Assembly (NCBI GenBank): GCA_016195465.1
Contig: JACPZO010000135.1
Coordinates: forward strand, 1-40,717
DNA from: Nitrospirota bacterium
Lineage (GTDB): Bacteria; Nitrospirota; RBG-16-64-22
DNA length: 40,717 nucleotides
Reading direction: 5' to 3'
This document shows positions 8,763 through 17,621 of this stretch, piece by piece (within the stretch, counting starts at the first letter, position 1; the number at the start of each line of letters is the position of its first letter). The notes below the pieces were generated by a model that saw nothing but the letters and a program-made list of their open reading frames with translations, was not told where the DNA came from and did not search any database. A program made the translations under genes and the position numbers.

Positions 8763-9974
8763 TCAACGCTTCTTCTTCGACAAGAACTTGGCGATCTCCT
8801 CCGTAATCACGATCGCCGCGTCGGCCCCTTCGATCTTGTAGCTGGGATTGTTCGCGGGGCCGGTCACGGCGAACCGGATGGCCCTTCCTCCCGACTCCCC
8901 CTTGAGCCGGAAATCGAGCCGCTCGCGGCGCAGGTCGTATGTCCCGGCGCCCGTCACGACCAGTCCGGCCCCCTGGTAGCGAAGCGGGGAAATGGACAGG
9001 ACGCCGCCGCTCATCCTGAAGTCCGCCGCGATCTCGTCGACCGCGCCGACCGGCCGCGCCGCATCGGCGGCCCGAACGGACATCTTGACCGCCTGGACGA
9101 TCGTCTCCCACTTTTCGGCCCCCACCAGCCGCCCCGAACCGACGCGGATCTTACCTTCCCCCTCGATCCGTTCCGAAAAGGACCCTGTATGTTTCTCGTC
9201 CGCGCGCCACTTCGACTCGAGCGACACCGGCGCGTCGATCCCGAATCCTCCCGACGAGAAAGCCCGAAACAGCGGGAGAGCATCGACGTCCTTCGCGCGC
9301 AACCCAGCCTCGAAGGGCACGGGCACCGTCCTTGTCTCACGAACCAGCGGTCCGACCCTTCCGTCGAGAGACACGTCCCCTTTCTTTCCCGACCGGGCCT
9401 CCGCCGAAAGGCCGACGACCGAGACGGCGGACACGTCCGCAATCGAGGCGCGAATGTCGCGCAGGACCGCGACGCCCTGGGACTCGACGACCCCTCCGGT
9501 GATGTCGACTCGCTCAACCAGGAGCGCCCCGACAAGGAAAGCCCCCGCTCCCCCCCTTGCCTGACTCCCGCCCGACGGGGCCCCCGAGGGGAGATTCCAG
9601 CCGCCCTGACGGGCCGGGGCCAGCGAGACGCGGGGATCCTCCAAGACCACCCGGCCGACGCGGACCTCCCCTTTTAGAAGGGGAAGAAGATGGACGCCGA
9701 ACCTGAGACTCTTGAGAGTCAAGAACGGCCCCTTGGCGCCGGATCCCCCGGGAGACCCGACTTCGATCGACCTGGCCTGAAACCCAGGCGGACACAGGGA
9801 AATCCCCGCGTCACCCACCCGGACGGGGGCGTCCAGGGCGGACGTCAGCCCCTCCTCGACGCGCTGGCGGACGCTCGCCGAATCGAAGCGGGCGGCGATC
9901 AAGACCCCCGCGGCAATGGCGAGGACGGCGAATCCGGCAAGAAGAACCAAGATAACCCGCGTGACCCGGCCCAC
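8763..9974 (-). CDS. AsmA-like envelope protein
   Basis: The protein has 403 residues. One N-terminal membrane anchor (about residues 5-28) is followed by a long beta-rich periplasmic region. The pattern VRVGDAGISLCPPGFQARSI and the following PFLTLKSLRFGVHLLPLLKG and VVLEDPRVSL fit the AsmA/DUF748 N-terminal domain. The C-terminal part (MSGGVLSISPLRYQGAGLVV) resembles the AsmA C-terminal domain. Larger relatives bridge inner and outer membranes and help move phospholipid. The role of this short form is unknown. The GTG start at 9974 follows a strong AAGGAGG site at 5 bp spacing. Confidence 0.75.
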   Translation of the reverse strand: MGRVTRVILVLLAGFAVLAIAAGVLIAARFDSASVRQRVEEGLTSALDAPVRVGDAGISLCPPGFQARSIEVGSPGGSGAKGPFLTLKSLRFGVHLLPLLKGEVRVGRVVLEDPRVSLAPARQGGWNLPSGAPSGGSQARGGAGAFLVGALLVERVDITGGVVESQGVAVLRDIRASIADVSAVSVVGLSAEARSGKKGDVSLDGRVGPLVRETRTVPVPFEAGLRAKDVDALPLFRAFSSGGFGIDAPVSLESKWRADEKHTGSFSERIEGEGKIRVGSGRLVGAEKWETIVQAVKMSVRAADAARPVGAVDEIAADFRMSGGVLSISPLRYQGAGLVVTGAGTYDLRRERLDFRLKGESGGRAIRFAVTGPANNPSYKIEGADAAIVITEEIAKFLSKKKR

Positions 9975-9983
9975 GGCGCCTCC

Positions 9984-10012
9984 TTTTCAGATCGTCCGGA
10001 ATCTGCTAAACT
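9984..10012 (+). promoter_or_regulatory. Possible promoter for the zinc-ribbon/pilB/cheY operon
   Basis: TTTTCA (9984-9989) and TAAACT (10007-10012) have 17-bp spacing. Each matches the sigma70 consensus at four of six positions. It would give a leader of about 110 bases before the ATG at 10130. The divergent gap 9975-10129 contains no other better candidate on this strand. Confidence 0.35.
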
Positions 10013-10129
10013 TTTACCACGTCCATCCGATAAGAAACGCAAATTCTTTCCGAGAAGAGTCGCAAGGAACCCGCTCCCGGGGGAATCGGCTTGGCTCCCG
10101 GCCAGGCCCCCAATCCGCGAGGTCGGCTC

Positions 10130-10483
10130 ATGATCTGTCCCGGATGTTCGGCCGCAAACCGCGAGGAGAGACGCTTCTGCAAGTCTTGCGGAGCGCGCCT
10201 CAAGGCGGGCTGCTCGAGGTGCGGATTCGAAAACGAAGTTGACAGCGCGTACTGCGGCGGATGCGGCGTCAAGTTCGCCGGACCGGCGAACGCCGCCGTC
10301 AATGCCGCTCCCCGGACGCAATCCCAGCCGCCTGGGACCGTCCGCGCGGCGGCCGAGAACCGCATTTCCGAGCAAGACATGGCCGAGCTCCTGGAAAGCC
10401 GGAAGAAGGTCTCCGCCGCGCCCCGGAAAGAGGGTGCAGGACCCTTCGGCCAGGATGACATCGATGCGCTCTTCTCCAGCTAG
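10130..10483 (+). CDS. Double zinc-ribbon protein with two FliM-like EIDALL peptides
   Basis: The protein has 117 residues. Two zinc ribbons come first (C3/C6/C17/C20 and C28/C31/C42/C45). A Pro/Ala/Gln linker follows (about 50-75), then two short acidic peptides, ISEQDMAELL (79-88) and GQDDIDALF (107-115), at the extreme C terminus. Both resemble the FliM N-terminal CheY-binding peptide (consensus LSQxEIDALL). The gene lies 14 bp upstream of a PilB/GspE ATPase, with a CheY-like receiver two genes down. An adaptor role between receiver and ATPase is my inference. The ATG is chosen because it begins the first CxxC. Confidence 0.85.
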   Translation: MICPGCSAANREERRFCKSCGARLKAGCSRCGFENEVDSAYCGGCGVKFAGPANAAVNAAPRTQSQPPGTVRAAAENRISEQDMAELLESRKKVSAAPRKEGAGPFGQDDIDALFSS

Positions 10484-10497
10484 ACCTGGATCGATCG

Positions 10498-12225
10498 ATG
10501 CCGACTGCTGAAGACGTCACGTCCAGGCTCGGACAGTTGCTCGTCGAGGAAGGGCTCCTTTCCAGGAAACATCTCGACGACCTTCTCGGATCCGTCCCCG
10601 AAGCCGTCCTTTCGCGGAAGCGGCCGGGCGAGATCTTTCTCGAAAAGGGTCTCGTCGGGGAAGAGGACCTCACCCGCCTCCTGGGCACCCTCTACAACCT
10701 TCCCGTCATGCGCCTCGACAAGGTCCACATCCGGCCCGCGATCCTCCGCTTGATCCCCGAGGCGCTGGCCCGCCGGCACCGGATGATCCCTCTCTTCCTC
10801 GTCGAGAGCGAACTGACGCTCGCGGTCACCCAGCCGCTCGACCAGAAGACGCTCGACCAGATATCCCGCCAGACCGCCTGCACGATCGCGCCCGTCCTGA
10901 TCAGCCGGTCCGACGCCGACATGGCCTTCGGCCTCTACTATGCGGAGGCAGGCGCCGAGGGGGACGAGTCCCGGGAGAAACCGATCCGCGCCGCGGACCG
11001 CGCGGAAGTCGGAGAGGTTTCCCGAAGCGAAGTCGAACAGCTCATGGCGGCCGGCAAGACGGCGCCCGTCATCAAGATCGTCGACGAGCTTCTCGCCCAG
11101 GCCGCCCGGGAAGGGGCCTCGGACGTCCACATCGAGCCGGGCGCGGAGAACCTGACCATCCGCTTCCGGGTCGACGGAATCCTCCAGACGGTCCGGGAGC
11201 TTTCCGCCACGGCTCATCCGGCCGTCGTCTCCCGCGTAAAGATCATGGCCGAGCTCGATATCGCCGAGCGCCAGAAGCCGCAGGACGGGCGGATCGAGAT
11301 CAAGGTCGGAAGCAAAGAACTGGATCTCCGGGTCTCGACCCTCCCGACCGTCTTCGGCGAGAAAGTCGTCCTCCGTCTCCTGAACCGGCAATCCGTCCAG
11401 GTCGATCTGGACGTCCTCGGGTTCTCGTCCGGAAGCCTCGAGACGATCAAGCGCCTTTCCCGGGAGCCGTACGGACTCATTCTCGTGACCGGACCGACGG
11501 GTTCCGGCAAGAGCACGACCCTCTACGCCGCGCTCAACTTCATCAAGTCGCCGGAGCTCAATATCGTCACGGTTGAAGACCCCGTCGAGTACCAGCTTCC
11601 CGGAATCAACCAGGTCCCCGTCAACCGGAAGAAGGACGTGACGTTCGCGACGGCCCTCCGCTCGATCCTGCGGCAGGACCCGGACATCATTCTCGTCGGC
11701 GAGATCCGCGACCCCGAAACGGGAAACATCGCCTGCGAGGCGGCGCTCACCGGGCACCTGGTCCTCTCCACGCTCCACACGAACGACGCGCCTTCGGCCC
11801 TCACGCGTCTGCTGGAGATGGGAATCGAGCCTTTCCTGGTCGCTCCCTCCCTCCTGATGATCGTCGGCCAGCGCCTTGTCCGGACCATCTGCCCGGCGTG
11901 CGCCGAAGAAGTCCGCCCCTCCCGCGAGTCGCTCGCCGGTCTGGGTCTCGCGGACGTCCCGCCCGACATCACGTTCCACCGGGGCCGAGGGTGCGACGCG
12001 TGCGGACGCCGCGGGTACAAGGGGCGGACGGGCATCCACGAGGTCCTGGTCATGGACGAGACCCTTCGCGAGATGATCGCCGCGCGCGCCACCGCGAACG
12101 CGATCCGCAAGTACGCCCACGAACGCCTGGGGTTCCGCGACATGCGCCTCGACGGACTGAAAAAGGTCTTTTCGGGGATCACGACGATCGAGGAAGTTAT
12201 CCGCGTCACGCGGGACGCGCGGTAG
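10498..12225 (+). CDS. pilB: PilB/GspE-type secretion or pilus-assembly ATPase
   Basis: The protein has 575 residues. The N-terminal region (about 8-68) has two RLG-type half-motifs (RLGQLLVEEGLLS and RPGEIFLEKGLV) of the MshEN fold, known in relatives to bind c-di-GMP. The ATPase core follows: Walker A GPTGSGKST (332-340), Asp box, Walker B DIILVGE (396-402) and His box LSTLHTND. A tetracysteine zinc module is complete (C465, C468, C499, C502). Such enzymes power type IV pilus extension or type II secretion from the cytoplasmic face of the membrane. No pilus genes flank it, so the PilB versus GspE assignment is open. Confidence 0.93.
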   Translation: MPTAEDVTSRLGQLLVEEGLLSRKHLDDLLGSVPEAVLSRKRPGEIFLEKGLVGEEDLTRLLGTLYNLPVMRLDKVHIRPAILRLIPEALARRHRMIPLFLVESELTLAVTQPLDQKTLDQISRQTACTIAPVLISRSDADMAFGLYYAEAGAEGDESREKPIRAADRAEVGEVSRSEVEQLMAAGKTAPVIKIVDELLAQAAREGASDVHIEPGAENLTIRFRVDGILQTVRELSATAHPAVVSRVKIMAELDIAERQKPQDGRIEIKVGSKELDLRVSTLPTVFGEKVVLRLLNRQSVQVDLDVLGFSSGSLETIKRLSREPYGLILVTGPTGSGKSTTLYAALNFIKSPELNIVTVEDPVEYQLPGINQVPVNRKKDVTFATALRSILRQDPDIILVGEIRDPETGNIACEAALTGHLVLSTLHTNDAPSALTRLLEMGIEPFLVAPSLLMIVGQRLVRTICPACAEEVRPSRESLAGLGLADVPPDITFHRGRGCDACGRRGYKGRTGIHEVLVMDETLREMIAARATANAIRKYAHERLGFRDMRLDGLKKVFSGITTIEEVIRVTRDAR

Positions 12226-12239
12226 AGGGAGGAAACCTC

Positions 12240-12617
12240 ATGGCAATTGCTCCGGGAAAAACGGCCCTGATCGTGGACGACTCGCCGATTCTGCGCAAGT
12301 CGCTCCGGACGATCCTGGAGAAGATCGGGGTCACCGTCTCGGGCGAGGCCGCCAACGGCGTGGAGGCGATCAAGCTCTTCAAGGAGAGCAAACCCGACCT
12401 CGTCACCATCGACATCCTGATGCCCCAGATGGGCGGCATCGAGACCCTCCGCTTCCTGAAGGGCCTCGATCCGGACGTCAAGGCGGTGATGGTGAGCTCT
12501 CTCTCGGAAAAAGACAAGGTCGTGGAATGCGCCAAGGCCGGCGCCAGCCACTACATCCTGAAACCGTTCGACGAAGGAAAAGTCGCCGAGGTCCTCGAAA
12601 AAGTCCTCCCGGCGTAG
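12240..12617 (+). CDS. CheY-like single-domain response regulator
   Basis: The protein has 125 residues and is a receiver domain only. The acidic pair is D13/D14, the phospho-acceptor is D58 in LVTIDILMP, the switch Ser is S86 and the conserved Lys is K108 in LKPF. There is no output domain, so it must act by protein contact. It follows pilB by 14 bp with a strong GAGGGAGGAA ribosome-binding site. The context suggests it regulates the ATPase, possibly through the FliM-like peptides of the first gene. No histidine kinase is nearby. Confidence 0.93.
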   Translation: MAIAPGKTALIVDDSPILRKSLRTILEKIGVTVSGEAANGVEAIKLFKESKPDLVTIDILMPQMGGIETLRFLKGLDPDVKAVMVSSLSEKDKVVECAKAGASHYILKPFDEGKVAEVLEKVLPA

Positions 12618-12650
12618 TAACTCGCACGGCAAACAGATCCCCCATCTGGC

Positions 12651-12689
12651 TTGACATCATGACCAATGATGACTATCTTGTGGTCATGA
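12651..12689 (+). promoter_or_regulatory. Promoter and inverted-repeat operator of toxin-antitoxin module 1
   Basis: TTGACA (12651-12656) and TATCTT (12674-12679) have 17-bp spacing. The antitoxin ATG at 12686 begins only six bases after the -10 box, so the mRNA should be leaderless or nearly so. A perfect 9-bp inverted repeat, TCATGACCA (12657-12665) and TGGTCATGA (12681-12689), brackets the -10 box and covers the start codon. A second inverted repeat, CATCAT/ATGATG (12655-12660, 12666-12671), overlaps it. This is the expected layout of an autoregulatory operator. Confidence 0.8.
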
Positions 12690-12949
12690 AGAACGTCCGG
12701 ATCGCGAACCTCAAAGCAAACTTGAGCCGGCACCTGCGCGACGTGCGGCGAGGACATCCGCTCGTCGTGATGGACCGCGAAACACCTATCGCCCGTCTTG
12801 TTCCCTATGCCGGGGAGGGCGAGCCGCTCATCGTCCGACACCCCCGCCGGAAGTACCTGTCCCTCCAACAGGTCCCCCTTCCCGCCCCGCTCGGGCTGAA
12901 CATCGACATCGTGCCCCTCCTGCTCGAGGAGAGGCAGGGAGAAAAGTGA
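12686..12949 (+). CDS. Phd/YefM-type antitoxin
   Basis: The protein has 87 residues and begins MKNVRIANLKANLSRHLRDV. This is the Phd/YefM DNA-binding fold, followed by the family phrase PLVVMDRETPIARLVPY and a C-terminal toxin-binding tail. An upstream ATG at 12659 lies before the predicted transcription start and is rejected. The stop overlaps the toxin start as GTGA. Such antitoxins repress their own promoter and block a partner PIN ribonuclease. Confidence 0.88.
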   Translation: MKNVRIANLKANLSRHLRDVRRGHPLVVMDRETPIARLVPYAGEGEPLIVRHPRRKYLSLQQVPLPAPLGLNIDIVPLLLEERQGEK

Positions 12950-13362
12950 CCGCCTACATGGACTCATCCGCGCTCCTTCGAATCGTCCTCGGCCAGAAGG
13001 ACAAGCTGAAAGAGTGGAAGTCCATCCGCCAGGGAGTGGCGAGCGCCCTGATCGAAGTGGAATGCCTTCGAACGCTGGATCGTTTGGGGCTGTCGCGCGG
13101 ACTCCCGGACGAAGAGCTCGCCGCGCACCGGGAGGCGGCTTTTCGGCTCATCGGGGAAATGGAAATCGTGGAGCCGACGCGGATCGTCCTGAGCCGCGCC
13201 TCGCAGCCGTTTCCGACGCCGCTCGGGACGCTCGACGCAATTCACCTCGCCACCGCCCTCCTGTGGCGGGAACGAAGCCCCGCCGACATCGTCATGGCGA
13301 CCCACGACGCCGCCCTCGCGACCGCCGCCCGGGCCTGCGGCTTGGGCGTCATCGGCGTCTGA
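12946..13362 (+). CDS. PIN-domain (VapC-like) toxin
   Basis: The protein has 138 residues from a GTG start overlapping the antitoxin stop. The acidic metal-binding set of PIN RNases is visible: D in YMDSSALLRI, E in ALIEVECLRTL, D in GTLDAIHLATALL and D in MATHDAALATAA. VapC-type toxins cleave tRNA or rRNA. The length is normal and no frame damage is seen. The start codon pair GTGA implies translational coupling to the antitoxin. Confidence 0.88.
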   Translation: MTAYMDSSALLRIVLGQKDKLKEWKSIRQGVASALIEVECLRTLDRLGLSRGLPDEELAAHREAAFRLIGEMEIVEPTRIVLSRASQPFPTPLGTLDAIHLATALLWRERSPADIVMATHDAALATAARACGLGVIGV

Positions 13363-13459
13363 GAACGCCCCTCGGACGCCTTTCACGGCTCCAGCAGCTC
13401 TTCGACGCGGGGGAGGTTCTCAAAATCCTCGAATCGGAGGCGCCGACCTCGGCGTGCGA

Positions 13460-13474
13460 TCCCGCCTTGCGGGA
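13460..13474 (+). terminator. Possible weak terminator after toxin-antitoxin module 1
   Basis: A perfect 6-bp stem (TCCCGC, CTT loop, GCGGGA) is followed about ten bases later by TTTTT. The distance to the T run is longer than in a classic intrinsic terminator. The surrounding gap (13363-13532) holds no convincing gene. Confidence 0.3.
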
Positions 13475-13532
13475 CTCTTCTCCCTTTTTCCCAAAGCGGG
13501 GCCTTAACAATTGGCCAGCAGCGTCCGCACGC

Positions 13533-13561
13533 TTGACGTTCGTTTACGAATGTAGTATTTT
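13533..13561 (+). promoter_or_regulatory. Promoter and palindromic operator of toxin-antitoxin module 2
   Basis: TTGACG (13533-13538) and TATTTT (13556-13561) have 17-bp spacing. The toxin ATG at 13569 starts seven bases after the -10 box and no Shine-Dalgarno sequence is visible, so the mRNA is probably leaderless. The 18-bp imperfect palindrome ACGTTCGTTTACGAATGT (13536-13553) fills the spacer, where a repressor would block RNA polymerase. Confidence 0.75.
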
Positions 13562-13568
13562 GTAGCTC

Positions 13569-14066
13569 ATGGATGCGGTCTTCGATTCCTCCACGCTGAT
13601 CCTTCTGGCGAAGATCGATACGCTGAGGACGGTCACGGAGGATGTTCATGCATTCATCCCCGAAAGGGTCCGGGCCGAATGTCTGGCGAAGGAGACGTTC
13701 GATGCCGCGATGATCGCATTGATGATCGCGGAAAAAAAGATCACGGTGGAGCGAGCCGGACCGGACACGGCCGTTCGAAAGCTTGCGCGGGACTTCCGGA
13801 TAGAGCGGGGAGAAGCGGAGGCTTTGTGGCTGGCCCGGAGGAAGCAATTTGTCCTCGCGGTCGACGATGGGCCGACGATCAAGGCGTGCCGGATTCTTGG
13901 ACAGCCGTTCGCGACGGCTGTCCACTTTCTGATCCGAATGAGAAACGCGGGACGTTTGAACGCCGAGGCCGCGATGGTCAAGTTCGAGATGCTGGTCAGG
14001 CTCGGCCGTTACGCCGAGAGGATCGTCGAGGATGCGGCGCGGAGGATAAGGGAGGGAACGAGATGA
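13569..14066 (+). CDS. PIN-domain toxin (DUF3368-like)
   Basis: The protein has 165 residues. It begins MDAVFDSSTLILLAKID with the first acidic residue. Further family marks are RGEAEALWLA and VLAVDDGPTIKACRILG, the DUF3368-type arrangement of PIN RNases. The partner antitoxin follows and overlaps as ATGA, so the toxin comes first, the reverse of the more common order for this pairing. The base composition is less G+C-biased than that of the neighbouring house-keeping genes. Confidence 0.82.
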   Translation: MDAVFDSSTLILLAKIDTLRTVTEDVHAFIPERVRAECLAKETFDAAMIALMIAEKKITVERAGPDTAVRKLARDFRIERGEAEALWLARRKQFVLAVDDGPTIKACRILGQPFATAVHFLIRMRNAGRLNAEAAMVKFEMLVRLGRYAERIVEDAARRIREGTR

Positions 14067-14347
14067 GCGTCGTGAGCCTTCGCTTGAAGGAGCGGGATAT
14101 CAAGAGAATCAAGGAGCTTTCCACGATCGAGGGAAAGGACAAGTCCACGGTCGCCCGGGAGCTTCTGGCGTCGGGTTGGGAGTTCCGGATGATCCGGTTC
14201 TATAAGGAAGGCAAACTGTCCCTGTCCGGCCTTGCGGCGAGGCTCGATCTTTCTTTGAGCGAGACCATCGACCTGCTGGCAGAGTTGGGGATCAAGGCTC
14301 CCATTGAGTACGACGACTACATAAAGGGATTTGAAGCCGTTAGATAG
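14063..14347 (+). CDS. UPF0175-like antitoxin
   Basis: The protein has 94 residues. The N-terminal half (SVVSLRLKERDIKRIKELS) looks like a ribbon-helix-helix DNA-binding unit. The C-terminal half (YKEGKLSLSGLAARLDLSL, then LLAELGI) matches the UPF0175 pattern. UPF0175 proteins often pair with DUF3368 PIN toxins, which supports the module. It overlaps the toxin gene by four bases. It is the likely repressor for the palindrome at 13536-13553. Confidence 0.8.
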   Translation: MSVVSLRLKERDIKRIKELSTIEGKDKSTVARELLASGWEFRMIRFYKEGKLSLSGLAARLDLSLSETIDLLAELGIKAPIEYDDYIKGFEAVR

Positions 14348-14392
14348 CCGACACTGCCGGCATTACATTGACCGCGTCGTCGAGCTGCCGAC

Positions 14393-14992
14393 TCAACTCC
14401 GCAGGTTGTTCAATATCGACTTGTTCGGTGACGGCGGGAGCGAAGGTGCCGGCGGTTTCGGCGCCCCGGGTGGCGTCCTCGGCGTCGAGGTGTAGTCCAT
14501 GCCCTCACGACACGCCTGGCGCGCCAACTGCTCGGCGATCTTCTCCGACGCCTTGAAGACATCGTCCCCTGAAGCCGAACCCTTGCTGCCGCCGATGACC
14601 TTGCCGGTTGCCGGGTCGCGCATCTGGAGCGACCAGGCGATCGAGTCCTCCGTGGTCACCACGGTGCCGTCCACGACCGCCGTGGGATCGATGAGCATGC
14701 CTTCACTGGGACAGCGAGACTGGTCGAATTCGCTGGGGTGTTCGCGACAGAGCTTTATTTCTTTCAGGACCAGATCGCGCTTCATCATCTCGACCACCGT
14801 TCCATGGCATTTCTGAAAGGTCTTGTTCGTGAACAGATCGCTGACGAGCATATCCGCCAGCCCCTTGCCCATTTGGCTGTTGGGTCCGGTTCCGCGGAAG
14901 GCATTCACGCCGATGGCGGGCTGCGCGAGGGCGGCCGTGGGGAGCAGCACCGCGCAGAGAACGATCAATGCACCAGGAAGTGTCGGTTTCAT
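14393..14992 (-). CDS. CsgG/FlgO-like secreted protein
   Basis: The protein has 199 residues. A signal peptide (about 1-23, ending TAALA) leads into GVNAFRGTGPNSQMGKGLADMLVSDLF. This is the typical opening of CsgG-related domains (a short strand, a lad-type helix, then an ERxxL-like helix at MMKRDLVLKEI), followed by DPTAVVDGTVV. Four Cys residues suggest disulfides in the periplasm. The last 35 residues are Pro/Ser-rich. The start overlaps the RCC1-repeat gene stop as ATGA. The function is unknown and curli secretion is not implied. Codons end in G more often than in neighbouring genes. Confidence 0.65.
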   Translation of the reverse strand: MKPTLPGALIVLCAVLLPTAALAQPAIGVNAFRGTGPNSQMGKGLADMLVSDLFTNKTFQKCHGTVVEMMKRDLVLKEIKLCREHPSEFDQSRCPSEGMLIDPTAVVDGTVVTTEDSIAWSLQMRDPATGKVIGGSKGSASGDDVFKASEKIAEQLARQACREGMDYTSTPRTPPGAPKPPAPSLPPSPNKSILNNLRS

Positions 14993-16260
14993 AAGCCCCC
15001 TTGGGCCTGAGGCGGCGAGGGCTGCGCCGCCTGCTCCCGGGTGAGGATCACCGTGGGGACTTGAAATAGCTGGTATCGGCTGTAGCGGTGGGTTCCGGCG
15101 GCCGTGACAACGCCATCGCGCCGCACGAAGTAGGTCCGGTTGAGCCCGGTCGCGATCGCCGCAATGCTCGAGACCCGCGGGGTCTGCAGGCCGCGCGGAT
15201 ATTCGGTGCATCGACCCAGGCCCATCGAACAGAAGCCGTTGTACCCCCAGGCGCGCACCGTGCCGTTGGCCAGCAGCGCGATGTTGCTGGCGCCGGCGGA
15301 AATCGCGACGACGTCGCGCAGGCCGGGAATCGCGAAGGGCTTGGCGGTCCACTGATCGTTCTTATGGATCGACGGGTTGCGGGTGCCCGCGAAGTTGTAC
15401 AGAAGTTCAACATCGCCGCCGTCGCCCCAGACGCGCACCGTGCCGTCGCGTCGCAACGCCATCGCGTACCCGATCCCTGCGGACACCGCCACCACGTTGT
15501 CGAGCCCGGCAATGGTGACCGGGACTGCGCTGCGGCTGATCACCTCGTCGCCGATCTGCCCGAATTTGTTGTTGCCCCAGGCCTTAACCGTGCCGTCGTT
15601 CATCAGGGCGAGCGCGAAACGGCTGCCGGCGGACACCGCCTTGACGCCTGTGAGTCCGGTCACCGCCGCCGGAAACGGCACGCGGAACGGCTCATCGCGG
15701 CCGGAGCCGAGAACGCCGTCGAGTTTCCAATCGCCGCAGGCACCCCACGCGCGCACCGTACCGTCCGCAAGCAGGGCGATCACCGACAGGCCGTCGGCGG
15801 CAAGTTGGCGCACGCCGGCCAGCCCCGGCACCGGGGTGGGCGCCGGCACCGGCTTGATCACTTCCCACGACTTGGGCAGCACGCCCGGGATGCCGAGTCC
15901 GAGCTGCCCCGCGTGGTTCTCGCCCCAGGCGAGCACCGTGCCGTCGGCGCGCAGCACGTAGGACGAATCGCCCGCCGCCGCGCCATCGATGGCATCGTAC
16001 GCACCGGGAAGATCGACCAGATCGTCTGAGTACTTCGGATCGTCGATCGCACCCAGCCCCAGTTGGCCACGGTTGTTCGAACCGAAGACCTTGACCACGC
16101 CCGATGGCAGAACGATCAGGCCGTGGCTGGGGCTGGCGGCCACCTTCGGCAGGCGCGGCGCCTGCGCGAACGCGTCGGGCGCCGCCGATAGCAGGACCGA
16201 TAGCAGGAAAAGAAAAGCCGCAAACGCCCGGCACGACCGGCGCAGACACTCTGCTTTCAT
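14989..16260 (-). CDS. Secreted RCC1-repeat beta-propeller protein
   Basis: The protein has 423 residues. A signal peptide (about 1-33, AFA|QAP) precedes about seven RCC1 blades with the recurring phrase DGTVxAWGxNxxGQLG. Most of the repeats come in ALxxDGTV units about 50 residues apart. Such propellers bind partners or ligands, and extracellular bacterial versions are mostly uncharacterised. ATG 16260 is chosen because it is followed by a basic signal-peptide start and preceded by GGAGGAGG. The gene sits only 42 bp downstream of ahcY. Codon choice (GTG, CTG, GCG) differs from the GTC/CTC/GCC habit around it. Confidence 0.85.
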   Translation of the reverse strand: MKAECLRRSCRAFAAFLFLLSVLLSAAPDAFAQAPRLPKVAASPSHGLIVLPSGVVKVFGSNNRGQLGLGAIDDPKYSDDLVDLPGAYDAIDGAAAGDSSYVLRADGTVLAWGENHAGQLGLGIPGVLPKSWEVIKPVPAPTPVPGLAGVRQLAADGLSVIALLADGTVRAWGACGDWKLDGVLGSGRDEPFRVPFPAAVTGLTGVKAVSAGSRFALALMNDGTVKAWGNNKFGQIGDEVISRSAVPVTIAGLDNVVAVSAGIGYAMALRRDGTVRVWGDGGDVELLYNFAGTRNPSIHKNDQWTAKPFAIPGLRDVVAISAGASNIALLANGTVRAWGYNGFCSMGLGRCTEYPRGLQTPRVSSIAAIATGLNRTYFVRRDGVVTAAGTHRYSRYQLFQVPTVILTREQAAQPSPPQAQGGL

Positions 16261-16302
16261 CGTCCGATCCTCCTCCAACGAGGGCCAGTACGACTGCGTT
16301 TC

Positions 16303-17568
<1,266 letters not shown>

Positions 17569-17621
17569 TTAGAGGTTGAGGTCCAAGAGAATGCGGCAAA
17601 CCAAGAGGACGGAGTCCTGGG

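Noticed and set aside
10130-10483. Flagellar FliM or FliN homologue
   Set aside because: Only the short EIDALL-like peptide matches. The protein lacks the CheC and C-ring domains, and no flagellar gene is present.
13383-13925. Minus-strand open frame overlapping the second PIN toxin, with an amphipathic C terminus in the gap
   Set aside because: Most of it is antisense to the toxin. The gap part has no start or family match.
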